A stretch of 64,000 nt of DNA from Janibacter limosus (GTDB lineage: Bacteria; Actinomycetota; Actinomycetes; Actinomycetales; Dermatophilaceae), in NCBI RefSeq assembly GCF_004295485.1, contig NZ_CP036164.1, positions 310,001-374,000 on the forward strand. The letters are read 5' to 3'. The notes beneath the pieces were generated by a model that was given only the letters and a program-made list of their open reading frames with translations, was not told the DNA's origin and ran no database searches. Positions 43,748 through 52,297 of the stretch are shown here, one piece after another. Both the position numbers and the translations under genes were made by a program. Each line of letters opens with the position of its first letter. The stretch's first letter is position 1.

Positions 43748-46270
43748 ATGTTCGAACGGTTCACCGACCGGGCCCGCCGGGTCGTCGTCCTCGCCCAGGA
43801 GGAGGCGCGCCTCCTCAACCACAACTACATCGGGACCGAGCACATCCTGCTCGGCCTGATCCACGAGGGCGAAGGGGTGGCCAGCAAGGCACTCGAGTCG
43901 CTCGGCATCTCCCTGGATGCCGTCCGTGAGCAGGTCCAGGACATCATCGGTCCCGGCCAGCAGGCACCGTCGGGGCACATTCCCTTCACCCCCCGTGCCA
44001 AGAAGGTCCTCGAGCTCTCCCTCCGTGAGGCGCTGCAGCTCGGCCACAACTACATCGGGACCGAGCACATCCTGCTCGGCCTGATCCGCGAGGGCGAGGG
44101 TGTCGCCACCCAGGTCCTCGTCAAGCTCGGGGCCGACCTCGGGCGCGTGCGCCAGACCGTCATCCAGCTCATCTCGGGCTACCAGGGTGGCAAGGAGGGA
44201 CAGGCCGCGGGTGTCGGCGCCGGTGCAGGCCCCGCCGAGGGTCAGCCCGCGGGCTCCCTGGTGCTCGACCAGTTCGGTCGCAACCTGACGCAGGCTGCTC
44301 GTGAGGGCCAGCTCGACCCGGTCATCGGGCGTGAGCAGGAGATCGAGCGCGTCATGCAGGTGCTCTCGCGACGCACCAAGAACAACCCTGTCCTCATCGG
44401 TGAGCCCGGCGTCGGCAAGTCGGCCGTCGTCGAGGGGCTGGCCCAGGACATCGTCGACGACAACGTGCCCGAGACGCTGAAGGACAAGCAGCTCTACACG
44501 CTCGACCTCGGCTCGCTCGTGGCCGGCAGCCGCTACCGCGGTGACTTCGAGGAGCGCCTGAAGAAGGTGCTCAAGGAGATCAAGACCCGCGGCGACATCA
44601 TCCTCTTCATCGACGAGATCCACACCCTCGTCGGGGCGGGGGCCGCCGAGGGCGCGATCGACGCCGCGAGCATCCTGAAGCCGATGCTCGCCCGTGGTGA
44701 GCTGCAGACCATCGGTGCGACGACGCTCGACGAGTACCGCAAGCACATCGAGAAGGACTCGGCCCTGGAGCGTCGCTTCCAGCCGATCCAGGTCGCGGAG
44801 CCGTCGCTGCCGCACGCCATCGAGATGCTCAAGGGCCTGCGCGACCGCTACGAGGCGCACCACAAGGTGACCATCACCGACCCGGCGATCGTCGCCGCGG
44901 TCACGATGGCCGACCGCTACATCAACGATCGCTTCCTCCCGGACAAGGCGATCGACCTCATCGACGAGGCGGGCGCGCGGCTGCGCATCCGCCGGATGAC
45001 GGCTCCGCCGGAGCTGAAGGAGTTCGACGACAAGGTCGCCAAGGTCCGCCTCGAGAAGGAGTCGGCCATCGACGGCCAGGACTTCGAGAAGGCGGCGAGC
45101 CTGCGCGATGACGAGAAGAACCTGCTCGCGGAGAAGGCCAAGCGCGAGGCGGAGTGGAAGGCCGGCGACATGGATGTCGTCGCCGAGGTCGACGAGGAGC
45201 TGATCGCCGAGGTGCTCGCTGCCTCGACCGGTATCCCCGTCTTCAAGCTCTCCGAGGAGGAGTCGAGCCGACTGCTCAACATGGAGGCCGAGCTGCACAA
45301 GCGGGTCGTCGGCAACGACGAGGCCATCAAGGGCATCTCGCAGGCGATCCGTCGCACGCGCGCTGGTCTGAAGGACCCGCGTCGTCCGGGTGGCTCGTTC
45401 ATCTTCGCCGGTCCGACCGGTGTCGGCAAGACCGAGCTGGCCAAGGCGCTGTCGGAGTTCCTCTTCGGCGACGAGGACAGCCTCATCACGCTCGACATGT
45501 CGGAGTACTCCGAGAAGCACACGGTCAGCCGTCTCTTCGGCTCGCCCCCCGGCTACGTCGGTTACGACGAGGGTGGCCAGCTGACGGAGAAGGTGCGCCG
45601 CAAGCCCTTCTCGGTGGTCCTCTTCGACGAGGTCGAGAAGGCGCACCCGGAGATCTTCAACTCGCTGCTGCAGGTCCTCGAGGACGGGCGTCTGACCGAC
45701 TCCCAGGGCCGGATGGTCGACTTCAAGAACACGATCATCATCATGACGACCAACCTCGGTACCCGGGACATCTCCAAGGGGTCCTTGGGCTTCACCTCCG
45801 GCTCCGACAAGCAGTCGAGCTACGAGCGGATGAAGGACAAGGTCACCGACGAGCTGAAGCAGCACTTCCGCCCCGAGTTCCTCAACCGCGTGGACGACAC
45901 GATCGTCTTCCCGCAGCTGAGCCCCGAGGAGATCGTGCAGATCGTCGACCTCGAGGTCGCCAAGCTCGACCTGCGGCTCAAGGACAAGGACATGGGCATC
46001 GAGCTCATGCCCGCGGCCAAGGAGCTGCTCGCCAAGCGCGGCTACGACCCGGTGCTCGGTGCGCGTCCGCTCAAGCGGACCATCCAGCGCGAGATCGAGG
46101 ACGTGCTGTCCGAGAAGATCCTCTTCGGCGACCTCTCTGCCGGCGAGATCGTCGCGGTGGACGTCGAGGGCGAGGGCAAGGCAGCGGTCTTCACCTTCAA
46201 AGGTGCACCCAAGATGGGCGAGCTCGACGTCCCGCTCCTCGGAGCCGGTGACGGTGGCGCCGGGAGCTGA
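43748..46270 (+). CDS. clpC: ATP-dependent Clp protease ATPase subunit ClpC
   Basis: An 840-residue AAA+ unfoldase that feeds proteins to ClpP. Two Clp N repeats (residues about 1-65 and 77-140, with the shared [20 protein letters not shown]) precede D1 with Walker [10 protein letters not shown], a UVR/middle region (coiled coil), and D2 with Walker [10 protein letters not shown] and Walker [10 protein letters not shown]. The ClpP-contacting loop and the conserved GFTSG are present. It has a clear leader of about 160 bases with ClgR- and SigR-like signals, fitting stress induction. ClpP genes are elsewhere. Confidence 0.98.
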   Translation: MFERFTDRARRVVVLAQEEARLLNHNYIGTEHILLGLIHEGEGVASKALESLGISLDAVREQVQDIIGPGQQAPSGHIPFTPRAKKVLELSLREALQLGHNYIGTEHILLGLIREGEGVATQVLVKLGADLGRVRQTVIQLISGYQGGKEGQAAGVGAGAGPAEGQPAGSLVLDQFGRNLTQAAREGQLDPVIGREQEIERVMQVLSRRTKNNPVLIGEPGVGKSAVVEGLAQDIVDDNVPETLKDKQLYTLDLGSLVAGSRYRGDFEERLKKVLKEIKTRGDIILFIDEIHTLVGAGAAEGAIDAASILKPMLARGELQTIGATTLDEYRKHIEKDSALERRFQPIQVAEPSLPHAIEMLKGLRDRYEAHHKVTITDPAIVAAVTMADRYINDRFLPDKAIDLIDEAGARLRIRRMTAPPELKEFDDKVAKVRLEKESAIDGQDFEKAASLRDDEKNLLAEKAKREAEWKAGDMDVVAEVDEELIAEVLAASTGIPVFKLSEEESSRLLNMEAELHKRVVGNDEAIKGISQAIRRTRAGLKDPRRPGGSFIFAGPTGVGKTELAKALSEFLFGDEDSLITLDMSEYSEKHTVSRLFGSPPGYVGYDEGGQLTEKVRRKPFSVVLFDEVEKAHPEIFNSLLQVLEDGRLTDSQGRMVDFKNTIIIMTTNLGTRDISKGSLGFTSGSDKQSSYERMKDKVTDELKQHFRPEFLNRVDDTIVFPQLSPEEIVQIVDLEVAKLDLRLKDKDMGIELMPAAKELLAKRGYDPVLGARPLKRTIQREIEDVLSEKILFGDLSAGEIVAVDVEGEGKAAVFTFKGAPKMGELDVPLLGAGDGGAGS

Positions 46271-46280
46271 TCCCGCCCGC

Positions 46281-46360
46281 CACGCCCCCCGAGCATCCGC
46301 CACGCCCCCTGAGCGTCCGCCACGCTTCCTGAGCGTCCGCCACGCTTCCTGAGCGTCCGC
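46281..46360. repeat. 20-bp tandem repeat after clpC
   Basis: Four units (46281, 46301, 46321 and 46341) of CACGCTTCCTGAGCGTCCGC type. The fifth (46361) merges with a REP-like palindrome. Units 3 and 4 are identical. The array lies between the ends of clpC and the convergent 46483 gene. Confidence 0.9.
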
Positions 46361-46366
46361 CACGCT

Positions 46367-46399
46367 CCCTGAGGAGCTCGCGCAGCGAGCGTCTCGAAG
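46367..46399. repeat. REP-like palindrome, stem variant of the 8323 element
   Basis: Read on the minus strand it starts CTTCGAGACGCTCGC, then TGC, then GCGAGCTCCTCAGG. It equals the hpt-ftsH repeat except that both stem arms changed together (CTCGC/GCGAG instead of GTTGC/GCAAC), so pairing is kept. Confidence 0.85.
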
Positions 46400-46426
46400 G
46401 GGGCGAAGGGGCAAGGATTCAACATC

Positions 46427-46464
46427 GAAGGGAGGGTCCCACCACACGGTGGGGCCCTCCCTTC
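46427..46464. terminator. Bidirectional terminator between clpC and 46483 gene
   Basis: A long, nearly perfect hairpin: GAAGGGAGGG-T-CCCACC, loop ACAC, GGTGGG-G-CCCTCCCTTC. It lies between two convergent genes. Confidence 0.85.
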
Positions 46465-46482
46465 GTCATGCGCGGCGACGCC

Positions 46483-47064
46483 TCACGCCGACGGCGTCCA
46501 CCTCGGGTCGCGCCCGATGAAGGCGAAGAAGCGCTCCTGCACGGTGGCGTCCTCAGGCACCGGCTGGGCCTGGCCGAACTGCCCGGACCCGCGGATCATC
46601 TCGCCCTGCGCGGACATCCCCTCGAGCGCGCCGGCGATGAAGCCCTCGTCGAGCTGGTCGTCCTGGCCCGTGGCCCGGGCGAGGTCCCAGGTGTGGAAGA
46701 CGACGTCGCTGGCGAAGAACCGGTCGAGCATGGCCGGCAGCGGCAGCTCGCCGATGTGCTCGTGGGCGAAGGTGATCTCCTGGCTCGCCGGGTCCTCCAG
46801 GAGGGCCAGCACCTGGGCGTCGGTCTGCGCCCAGGCGCTGACGGGGTCCTCGTCGGCGGAGGGCACCGGCTCGAAGGTGACCGGGCTGCCCGACGAGACG
46901 AGTGCCGGCAGCCAGGTCGTCAGGTGACCGACCACGTCGCGGGCCCGCCACTCGGCGACCGGTGTGGGTGCGTCCCAGTCATGGGTCCCCGCCACCTTGT
47001 CGGAGAAGGAGCTGGCAGCGGACCGGTAGCGGTCCACGACGGACATCTCGGTCAGCGAGGTCAC
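46483..47064 (-). CDS. TIGR03086-family metal-binding protein
   Basis: A 193-residue protein of the mycothiol-dependent maleylpyruvate isomerase/DinB-like family. The TVAEWRARDVVGHLTTWLPAL segment holds a first metal-ligand His, and DVVFHTWDLARATGQD holds a second His/Asp pair. The family folds as a four-helix bundle and often uses a divalent metal and mycothiol. The GTG start overlaps the SRPBCC stop by four bases, so it is the third gene of the arsR operon. Substrate unknown. Confidence 0.82.
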   Translation of the reverse strand: MTSLTEMSVVDRYRSAASSFSDKVAGTHDWDAPTPVAEWRARDVVGHLTTWLPALVSSGSPVTFEPVPSADEDPVSAWAQTDAQVLALLEDPASQEITFAHEHIGELPLPAMLDRFFASDVVFHTWDLARATGQDDQLDEGFIAGALEGMSAQGEMIRGSGQFGQAQPVPEDATVQERFFAFIGRDPRWTPSA

Positions 47065-47558
47065 GCGAGCTCCCCGGCGGCGAGCATCCGGTCGAGGGCT
47101 GCGTAGCCCTCGTTGATGCCGACCTCCATGCCGGAGGCGAGCATCATCTCCCGTGCCTCGAAGGTGCCGACGAGCGAGTGGCCATGCACGCGCGTCCACC
47201 CGTCGCCGAGCTCCTCGAAGGTCATCGTCTCCAGCGAGACGCCCTCGGGGTGGCCCTCGAAGGTGAAGGTCTGCACGATGCGCTCGGGGGAGACCTCGTG
47301 GAAGCTGCCGTGGAAGCCGTACTCCTCGTCGCCGCGCGTGTTGAGGAAGCGGTAGCTGCCCCCGGTGCGCGCGTCCCAGTGGTCGATGACGGTGCCGACC
47401 GAGTCGGGCCCGACCCACCTCGCGTAGACGTCCGGGTCGGTGTGGGCGGTGAAGAGCTGTGCCGGCGTTGCCCGGAAGTCCCGGGTGATGCGGATGACGG
47501 GCAGCTCGGGGTCGGCCTCGATGGTGGCCGTGGTGATGTGGTCGGTGGTCTGATTCAT
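47061..47558 (-). CDS. SRPBCC/AHSA1 family protein
   Basis: A 165-residue START-like protein of the AHSA1 group (ITRDFRATPAQLFTAHTDPDVYARWVGP, TGGSYRFL, FHEVSPERIVQTFTFEG). The AHSA1 pocket binds hydrophobic ligands. Its start overlaps the arsR stop by four bases, and its stop overlaps the TIGR03086 start. The arsR-AHSA1 pair is very common in bacteria. The ligand is not known. Confidence 0.9.
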   Translation of the reverse strand: MNQTTDHITTATIEADPELPVIRITRDFRATPAQLFTAHTDPDVYARWVGPDSVGTVIDHWDARTGGSYRFLNTRGDEEYGFHGSFHEVSPERIVQTFTFEGHPEGVSLETMTFEELGDGWTRVHGHSLVGTFEAREMMLASGMEVGINEGYAALDRMLAAGELA

Positions 47559-47929
47559 TGTCCTGCTCCGTGGGTGTCGGACGTGCCTGTGGTGTCGGAC
47601 GAAGGGAGGTCCGCCAGGACCTCCTCGAGGCGGGTCATGCGCTGCTCGGCCCGCTGCTGGTGCCGCTCGATCCAGCCGGTCATCTCGGCCAGCGCTCGGC
47701 TCTCGAGGTGGACCGGGCGGCGTTGGGCCTCCTTGCGCTGGCTGACGAGCCCGGCATCGGCCAGGACCTTCACGTGCTTGCTGACGGCCTGGAGGCTCAT
47801 GTCGTAGGGGGCGGCGAGGTCGGAGACGGTGGCGTCACCGACGGTGAGGCGGGCGATGATGTCCCGCCGGACGGGGTCGGAGAGCGCGGCGAAGGCCCGG
47901 GAGAGCCATTCGTCTGGTGGGTCTGTCAC
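47555..47929 (-). CDS. ArsR-family transcriptional regulator
   Basis: A 124-residue winged-helix regulator (FAALSDPVRRDIIARL, then DLAAPYDMSLQAVSKHVKVLADAGLV as recognition helix). No arsenic-type cysteine motif is seen, so the effector is probably organic. GTG 47929 is chosen because AAGGAG lies four bases upstream; the longer 47944 start lacks a ribosome-binding site. It likely controls the AHSA1 and TIGR03086 genes behind it, perhaps through the TCAAC-N6-GTTGA element just upstream. Confidence 0.88.
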   Translation of the reverse strand: MTDPPDEWLSRAFAALSDPVRRDIIARLTVGDATVSDLAAPYDMSLQAVSKHVKVLADAGLVSQRKEAQRRPVHLESRALAEMTGWIERHQQRAEQRMTRLEEVLADLPSSDTTGTSDTHGAGQ

Positions 47930-47940
47930 GCTGCTCCTTA

Positions 47941-47956
47941 TCAACTGATGCGTTGA
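47941..47956. promoter_or_regulatory. Candidate ArsR operator
   Basis: TCAAC-N6-GTTGA, an inverted repeat just before the ribosome-binding site of the arsR gene. A typical position for autorepression, but unproven. Confidence 0.5.
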
Positions 47957-48086
47957 ATGCGATATTGGCCCGACTGTTGCCTGGCGTCAAGGGTCGATCG
48001 GCGGGTTGCGCGTCCGCCCGTGGGGTGGTCGGGGCGTACGCCCCGGTTCTGTTACCACTTCGAGATCCGAGCGGGCGCGCTAGCGA

Positions 48087-48113
48087 TTGCGGACGCTGGG
48101 CCAGGCCTATACA
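48087..48113 (+). promoter_or_regulatory. Candidate promoter of secreted-protein gene
   Basis: TTGCGG (48087-48092) and TATACA (48108-48113) with a 15-base spacer, about 50 bases before the ATG at 48162. The short spacing lowers confidence. The area is clearly richer in A+T than the surroundings. Confidence 0.4.
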
Positions 48114-48161
48114 TTTTCCTCACTTCGGCCAATATGGCCGATCATAATAAGTGGGGGAAAC

Positions 48162-48809
48162 ATGCGTGTACCCGTGGCATTGTCGGCTGCCCTCTTTGTA
48201 GCGTTTAGCGCTGCGCCTGCGTACGCAGGCGATGCGATCGACCAGCCAGTTCCCAGTGATGACGTCGTTCTTGACGAAGGGACAGCGCCGCCCGCGCCTG
48301 AGCCAGACGTCGATCCAGAGGACGCGTGCGGTGCCCTGGTTGGCGCCGAAGCCGAGCGCTCCTCAAGCGCTCGATTGTGCGGTGTTTACTGCCCTCCCGG
48401 GACGCAGTATCGGGTGTACCGAAACACAGCCAACTCCATGAAAGTCCACGACCGAGCTTTCGTGACCAACGGGACATCCCGAACGATTAACGGCACATTC
48501 CGTTCCGACTCATCAGGCACAGTGACTTATGCGGCTTCAATCTCCGTGACGGCCGAGGCGAAGGCCGCAATCTTCGCCAAGGTTTCAGGCACGGTCAATG
48601 CCGGAATCTCCAAGTCGATGACGTCCAGTATCGGTGTCACTGCTAGCTCCTCTGTCAAGCCCTACTCGACTCTCGAGGGTGACTACGGTGTCTACAAAGA
48701 GAATGTGGAAATGCGCAGGTACTACGTGTATAGCAATTGCAACACGGGTTCTAGCACCTACTTCAACTTCTATGCGCCGTACCGGAAGGGATGGAGGCTG
48801 TACTATTAA
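48162..48809 (+). CDS. Secreted Ser/Thr-rich protein of unknown function (beta-rich, Cys-containing)
   Basis: A 215-residue exported protein. The signal peptide (MRVPVALSAALFVAFSAAPAYA) is followed by an acidic linker, two Cys-containing motifs (DACGAL, LCGVYCPPG) and a Ser/Thr-rich central region (about residues 110-175) with alternating polar/small residues, then ...RRYYVYSNC. The alternation resembles the hairpins of aerolysin-like or related beta-barrel secreted proteins, but that is only inference. GTGGGGGAAAC before the ATG can act as a ribosome-binding site. GC is below that of neighbours. The lipoprotein gene overlaps its end. Confidence 0.75.
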   Translation: MRVPVALSAALFVAFSAAPAYAGDAIDQPVPSDDVVLDEGTAPPAPEPDVDPEDACGALVGAEAERSSSARLCGVYCPPGTQYRVYRNTANSMKVHDRAFVTNGTSRTINGTFRSDSSGTVTYAASISVTAEAKAAIFAKVSGTVNAGISKSMTSSIGVTASSSVKPYSTLEGDYGVYKENVEMRRYYVYSNCNTGSSTYFNFYAPYRKGWRLYY

Positions 48810-49266
48810 CAAGCTCACTCGTCCGAGCATCGCCTTATTAGCGTTTGTGATCTCGTTGGCGAGCTTGGCGGCCTGTGACGCAGAGGCGCCGGTGGCACCA
48901 AGTAAATCTGATTCTCGCAGCGGCGGAGCGACGCCTGTCGAGAGCAAGGTCGACTATCTCAAAGGCGAACTTCTCCCAGAGGCAGCATTGAAGTCGCGTC
49001 AGATCGGGGTTCCCCTCGAAGCTACTGGCCCGAAGACCCTTCCGAATGCGCATGGCTCGAAGCAAGCGACCATTGAGTGGGTGTTCGTCTGCGAGGGTGG
49101 CGCCAAATTGACGTTGTTCTTGGGGGGGGGAGAGGTTCACTCTGTTCCCTGCGACGGATTGCGCAATTTCGGACAGTTCTTCGTGGATCCATCGACTGGG
49201 AAAATCAAAGTGGTCACCGGATCCCAGACTCGATGGCGTGCTGTCGCATTGAAGGCCGCCAGCTGA
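48772..49266 (+). CDS. Lipoprotein following the secreted-protein gene; start uncertain
   Basis: A small exported lipoprotein. The lipobox (LASLAAC) lies after a hydrophobic stretch INKLTRPSIALLAFVISLASLAAC. The only ATG in frame upstream is 48772, which would add 11 residues before INKLTRP and overlap the previous gene by 38 bases. The signal peptide would start naturally at the ATT (48805), seven bases after GGAGG at 48793-48797. Either a rare ATT start or an early base change is possible. The mature domain has two cysteines (FVCEGG, VPCDGL). No family recognised. Perhaps paired with the secreted protein. Confidence 0.65.
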   Translation: MRRTGRDGGCTINKLTRPSIALLAFVISLASLAACDAEAPVAPSKSDSRSGGATPVESKVDYLKGELLPEAALKSRQIGVPLEATGPKTLPNAHGSKQATIEWVFVCEGGAKLTLFLGGGEVHSVPCDGLRNFGQFFVDPSTGKIKVVTGSQTRWRAVALKAAS

Positions 49267-49333
49267 AGCTGCCGACAGTGGCCGTAACCGACTTGCGCCC
49301 CCGCCCTCCCGGCGGGGGCGTAGGTTTGTCCGG

Positions 49334-49831
49334 GTGACCCTGACCATCCGCCGCGCGCGCACCAGCGACGTGCGCGAGATCCGTTCCCTCGTGGCGCCGC
49401 TGGCCGAGCGTCGGGTACTCGTCAGCAAGGACACGGTCGCCTACTTCGAGGGGCTGCAGGAGTTCCGCGTCGCGGAGATCGACGGTCGCGTCGTCGGCTG
49501 CGGTGCGCTGCACGTCATGTGGGACGACCTTGCCGAGATCCGCACCCTCGCCGTCGCGGCGGACCAGCTCGGCCACGGCGTCGGCGGCGCCCTCCTGGAG
49601 TCCCTCGCCCAGGACGCGATCGAGCTGGGCGTGGAGCGGCTCTTCTGCCTGACCTTCGAGACCGACTTCTTCACCCGCCACGGGTTCACCGAGATCGAGG
49701 GCCAGGCCGTCGACCCTGACGTCTACGTCGAGCTGCTGCGCTCCTATGACGAAGGTGTCGCCGAGTTCCTCGACCTCGAGCGGGTCAAGCCCAACACCCT
49801 CGGCAACACCCGGATGCTCCGCCAGCTCTGA
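49334..49831 (+). CDS. Amino-acid N-acetyltransferase (N-acetylglutamate synthase-like)
   Basis: A 165-residue GNAT protein close to the short N-acetylglutamate synthases of actinobacteria (argA, Rv2747 type). The acetyl-CoA loop is in TLAVAADQLGHGVGGALLESL, and TFETDFFTRHGF and the EFLDLERVKPNTLGNTRML tail are family typical. It could start arginine synthesis by acetylating glutamate. GTG start; the stop is followed after three bases by the 32-bp repeats. Confidence 0.85.
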   Translation: MTLTIRRARTSDVREIRSLVAPLAERRVLVSKDTVAYFEGLQEFRVAEIDGRVVGCGALHVMWDDLAEIRTLAVAADQLGHGVGGALLESLAQDAIELGVERLFCLTFETDFFTRHGFTEIEGQAVDPDVYVELLRSYDEGVAEFLDLERVKPNTLGNTRMLRQL

Positions 49832-49834
49832 CCC

Positions 49835-49913
49835 CGCATTTCCTTGAGGTCGTGCGCACCTGGGGCCGCATTTCCTTAAGGTCGTGCGCACCTGGGGCCG
49901 CATCTCCTTAAGG
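49835..49913. repeat. 32-bp repeat family, inverted units before ISL3
   Basis: Two full units (49835-49866 and 49867-49898) and part of a third (from 49899) in the opposite orientation to the 20.2 kb array (CGCATTTCCTTNAGGTCGTG...). The third unit continues at 51357-51372 beyond the insertion sequence. Confidence 0.9.
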
Positions 49914-51356
49914 GGCTCTTCGCGGTTCGTGGTGAACGGCCTGCTGTGATCGGTGTTCACGCTGCTGATCTGGCGGCGCTGGTCAGCAGAATACGGGTGC
50001 GGTAATTCTGCGGGTTGCGGAAGCCTCGGCCGGTGCGTTTGATCTGCTTGATGCCGGTGTTCGCGGCCTCGACCTTCGCAGTGGTGGCGCCGGTGACGAC
50101 GAGGACTTCGATGGCGTCCCACCACGCCACGACCGTCTCGTACAGCGCGGTGGTCTCTGGCATGTCGGCGACCATCACGTAGTAGCCCAGGCGCATCCGC
50201 TCTTCCCAGGCGTCGGCGAGCGAATCGACGGTCAGCAGGCGACGGAGCTGTTCCTTGATCGCCCACGCCGCCGACAGCTCGTCGGTCGGGTCGTCGGTGG
50301 CGAAGACCCGGTCCAGCCGGGCCCAGGCCCGCTCGGAGAGAGTGTCCGCGCCGCGTAGCAGCAGCAAGCGGTGCGCCCATGCCGGGTCATTCTTGCGGCC
50401 TCGTCGCTCGTGCTGCTGACGGGCCAGGCGCTGCCGCACCCGAGTGACCATGTCATGGCCGAGCTTGACCAGGTGGAACTTGTCCACCGAGATCGCCGCG
50501 AGGGGCAGGTGCTCGCGCAGCGCCTTGCGGAACGCCGCCGAGGGGTCGATCGCGACGACCTGAACCCGCTCGCGCCACGCAGGGGAACGCTCGGCCAGCC
50601 AGGCCACCACGGCGGTCGAGTCGCGCCCCTGGACCACACCGAGGACCTGCCCGGTGGTCAGGTCGACGAGCGTGGTCATCCACGGCTCGTAGCGACGCCA
50701 GGCGCCGCTCTGGTCGCGGAAGAAGCGCACCGAGCGGTAGCGATGCTCATCGATCCCCAACCGGGTGACCACGACGTCGTCCACGTCCGGCAGCATGACC
50801 GCCGCGCTCGTCAGCGCGCTCTGGACCAGCCACCACGAGATCTGGTGGGCGCGGGCGACCTCCGCGGCAGCGCGACCGGAGACGATGACCGCGGCCACGA
50901 CCTGGTCCTTCAACCGCCTGGTCGAGCGCGCGAACCGCGGAACCTGCCTGGTGGCCTCGGCGAACGTGCCTCTGCCACACCGCGGCTCGGAGCAGAACCA
51001 GCGCCGCTTGGCCCACACCACCTCCACAGCGCCGGCGACCGGGACGTCCCGGACTCGCTGCAGACGACGAGAGTGGACCTTCGTCGCGATCACTCCACAC
51101 CCAGGGCACCCCGGCGGGTCGGTCGAGGCCACCGTCACCCGCCGGCCAACATCGGGCAGGTCGACGGCGTCGATGACGCGGTAGCCGGGCAGGTTGAAGA
51201 TCGTGCTCGCAGCATCACGCCGCGAGACCGTAGGCTCGTGCACAGGCTCGTGGTCCTCTGTTCTTGGATGTCTCGACAACACCCATCACAGCAGGGCCAC
51301 GAGCTCCTACGCCGCTACGACGCGGACCTCTCCTTCACCACGAACCACGGAGAGCC
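49914..51356 (-). mobile_element. ISL3-family insertion sequence, complete
   Basis: A 1443-bp element with 23-bp imperfect inverted repeats, starting GGCTCTTCGCGGTTCGTGGT (left) and GGCTCTCCGTGGTTCGTGGT (right, complement). The 8-bp target duplication CCTTAAGG is perfect (49906-49913 and 51357-51364). The target is a palindrome at the centre of the 32-bp repeat. Removing the element restores the unit. One transposase gene. Confidence 0.94.
49957..51282 (-). CDS. ISL3 family transposase
   Basis: A 441-residue transposase. The N-terminal zinc-binding part (CPGCG...CSEPRCGRG, residues about 58-105) is followed by the helix-turn-helix and the DDE domain with GIDEHRYR (near 175), DPSAAFRKALREHL and SVDKFHLVKLGHD, and the C-terminal TAKVEAANTGIKQIKRTGRGFRN. 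All parts are intact. The GTG at 51282 or a later GTG may be the start. Mobility of its own element. Confidence 0.94.
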   Translation of the reverse strand: MLSRHPRTEDHEPVHEPTVSRRDAASTIFNLPGYRVIDAVDLPDVGRRVTVASTDPPGCPGCGVIATKVHSRRLQRVRDVPVAGAVEVVWAKRRWFCSEPRCGRGTFAEATRQVPRFARSTRRLKDQVVAAVIVSGRAAAEVARAHQISWWLVQSALTSAAVMLPDVDDVVVTRLGIDEHRYRSVRFFRDQSGAWRRYEPWMTTLVDLTTGQVLGVVQGRDSTAVVAWLAERSPAWRERVQVVAIDPSAAFRKALREHLPLAAISVDKFHLVKLGHDMVTRVRQRLARQQHERRGRKNDPAWAHRLLLLRGADTLSERAWARLDRVFATDDPTDELSAAWAIKEQLRRLLTVDSLADAWEERMRLGYYVMVADMPETTALYETVVAWWDAIEVLVVTGATTAKVEAANTGIKQIKRTGRGFRNPQNYRTRILLTSAARSAA

Positions 51357-51394
51357 CCTTAAGGTCGTGCGGTGGGGCGAAGGGGGAGGACCGC

Positions 51395-52297
51395 TCAGCT
51401 GGGTAGGGAGTAGCGGTCGCCCCCGCGTGGCTCGACCAGTCCGTCGTCGACGAGGGCTGCGAGGCAGCGCTCGAGCTTGCTCTCGTCGTCAGGCCAGGCC
51501 GTGCCCAGGGCACCGCGCGAGACCGGGTCTGGACTCTCGCGCAGCAGCTGGACGATGCGGCCGCGGACCTGCCGATCGGTGCCGTGCCAGGCCTGTCCGC
51601 GACGGGCGGGCCCCTCGTGCTCGGGTCGTCCGGCGAGCTGCCACGCGCACAGGTGCACGACGGGACACTCGAGGCACTTGGGGGAGCGGGCGGTGCAGAT
51701 GAGCGCCCCGAGCTCCATGGACGCGGCATTCCACGCGTTGGCGTCGTCGCGGTCGGCCGGCATCGATGCCTGCGCCAGGCGCATCTCGGCAGCGGTGAGC
51801 GCCGGGGCCGCGTGCTGTGTCCCCGTGACTGTCCGCGCCAGCACGCGACGCACATTGGTGTCCACGACCGTGCGCGGATCCTCGTACGCGAAGGACGCGA
51901 CGGCCGCCGCCGTGTAGGCGCCCACGCCCGGCAGCGCGAGCAGGTCCTCGTGATCGCGCGGGACCTGGCCGCCGTGCTGCTCGACCATGACCCGCGCCGA
52001 CTCCCACAGCCGCAGCGCCCGCCGGGGGTAGCCGAGCCCGTCCCACATGCGCACGGCCTCGCCGGGGGAGTCCGCTGCCAGCGCCGCGGGGGTCGGCCAC
52101 CGCTGCAGCCACCGCTCCCAGACGGGCTGGACCCGGGCGACCGGCGTCTGCTGGGACATCACCTCGGAGAGATAGATGCCCCAGGGCGTGCAGTCCGGGT
52201 CCCGCCAGGGCAGGTCGCGGCCGTGCTGGGAGTACCAGTCCAGGACTGCGGAGTGCAGCGCGGGACCGGCGGCGGCCGACGGGGTTGGAGTCGTCAC
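51395..52297 (-). CDS. mutY: A/G-specific adenine glycosylase
   Basis: A 300-residue base-excision enzyme removing adenine opposite 8-oxoguanine. The N-terminal helix-hairpin-helix (LLALPGVGAYTAAAVASFAY) and catalytic Asp (VVDTNVRRVLAR) are present, and the cluster Cys-x6-Cys-x2-Cys-x5-Cys (CTARSPKCLECPVVHLC, about residues 200-216) binds 4Fe-4S. The NUDIX-like recognition domain is reduced; this resembles the short mycobacterial enzyme. GTG 52297 overlaps the next gene's stop by four bases. Confidence 0.95.
   Translation of the reverse strand: MTTPTPSAAAGPALHSAVLDWYSQHGRDLPWRDPDCTPWGIYLSEVMSQQTPVARVQPVWERWLQRWPTPAALAADSPGEAVRMWDGLGYPRRALRLWESARVMVEQHGGQVPRDHEDLLALPGVGAYTAAAVASFAYEDPRTVVDTNVRRVLARTVTGTQHAAPALTAAEMRLAQASMPADRDDANAWNAASMELGALICTARSPKCLECPVVHLCAWQLAGRPEHEGPARRGQAWHGTDRQVRGRIVQLLRESPDPVSRGALGTAWPDDESKLERCLAALVDDGLVEPRGGDRYSLPS

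Noticed and set aside
43691..46447. 918-codon minus-strand open frame opposite clpC
   Set aside because: ClpC on the plus strand has all family motifs; the antisense frame has no motif and a shadow composition.
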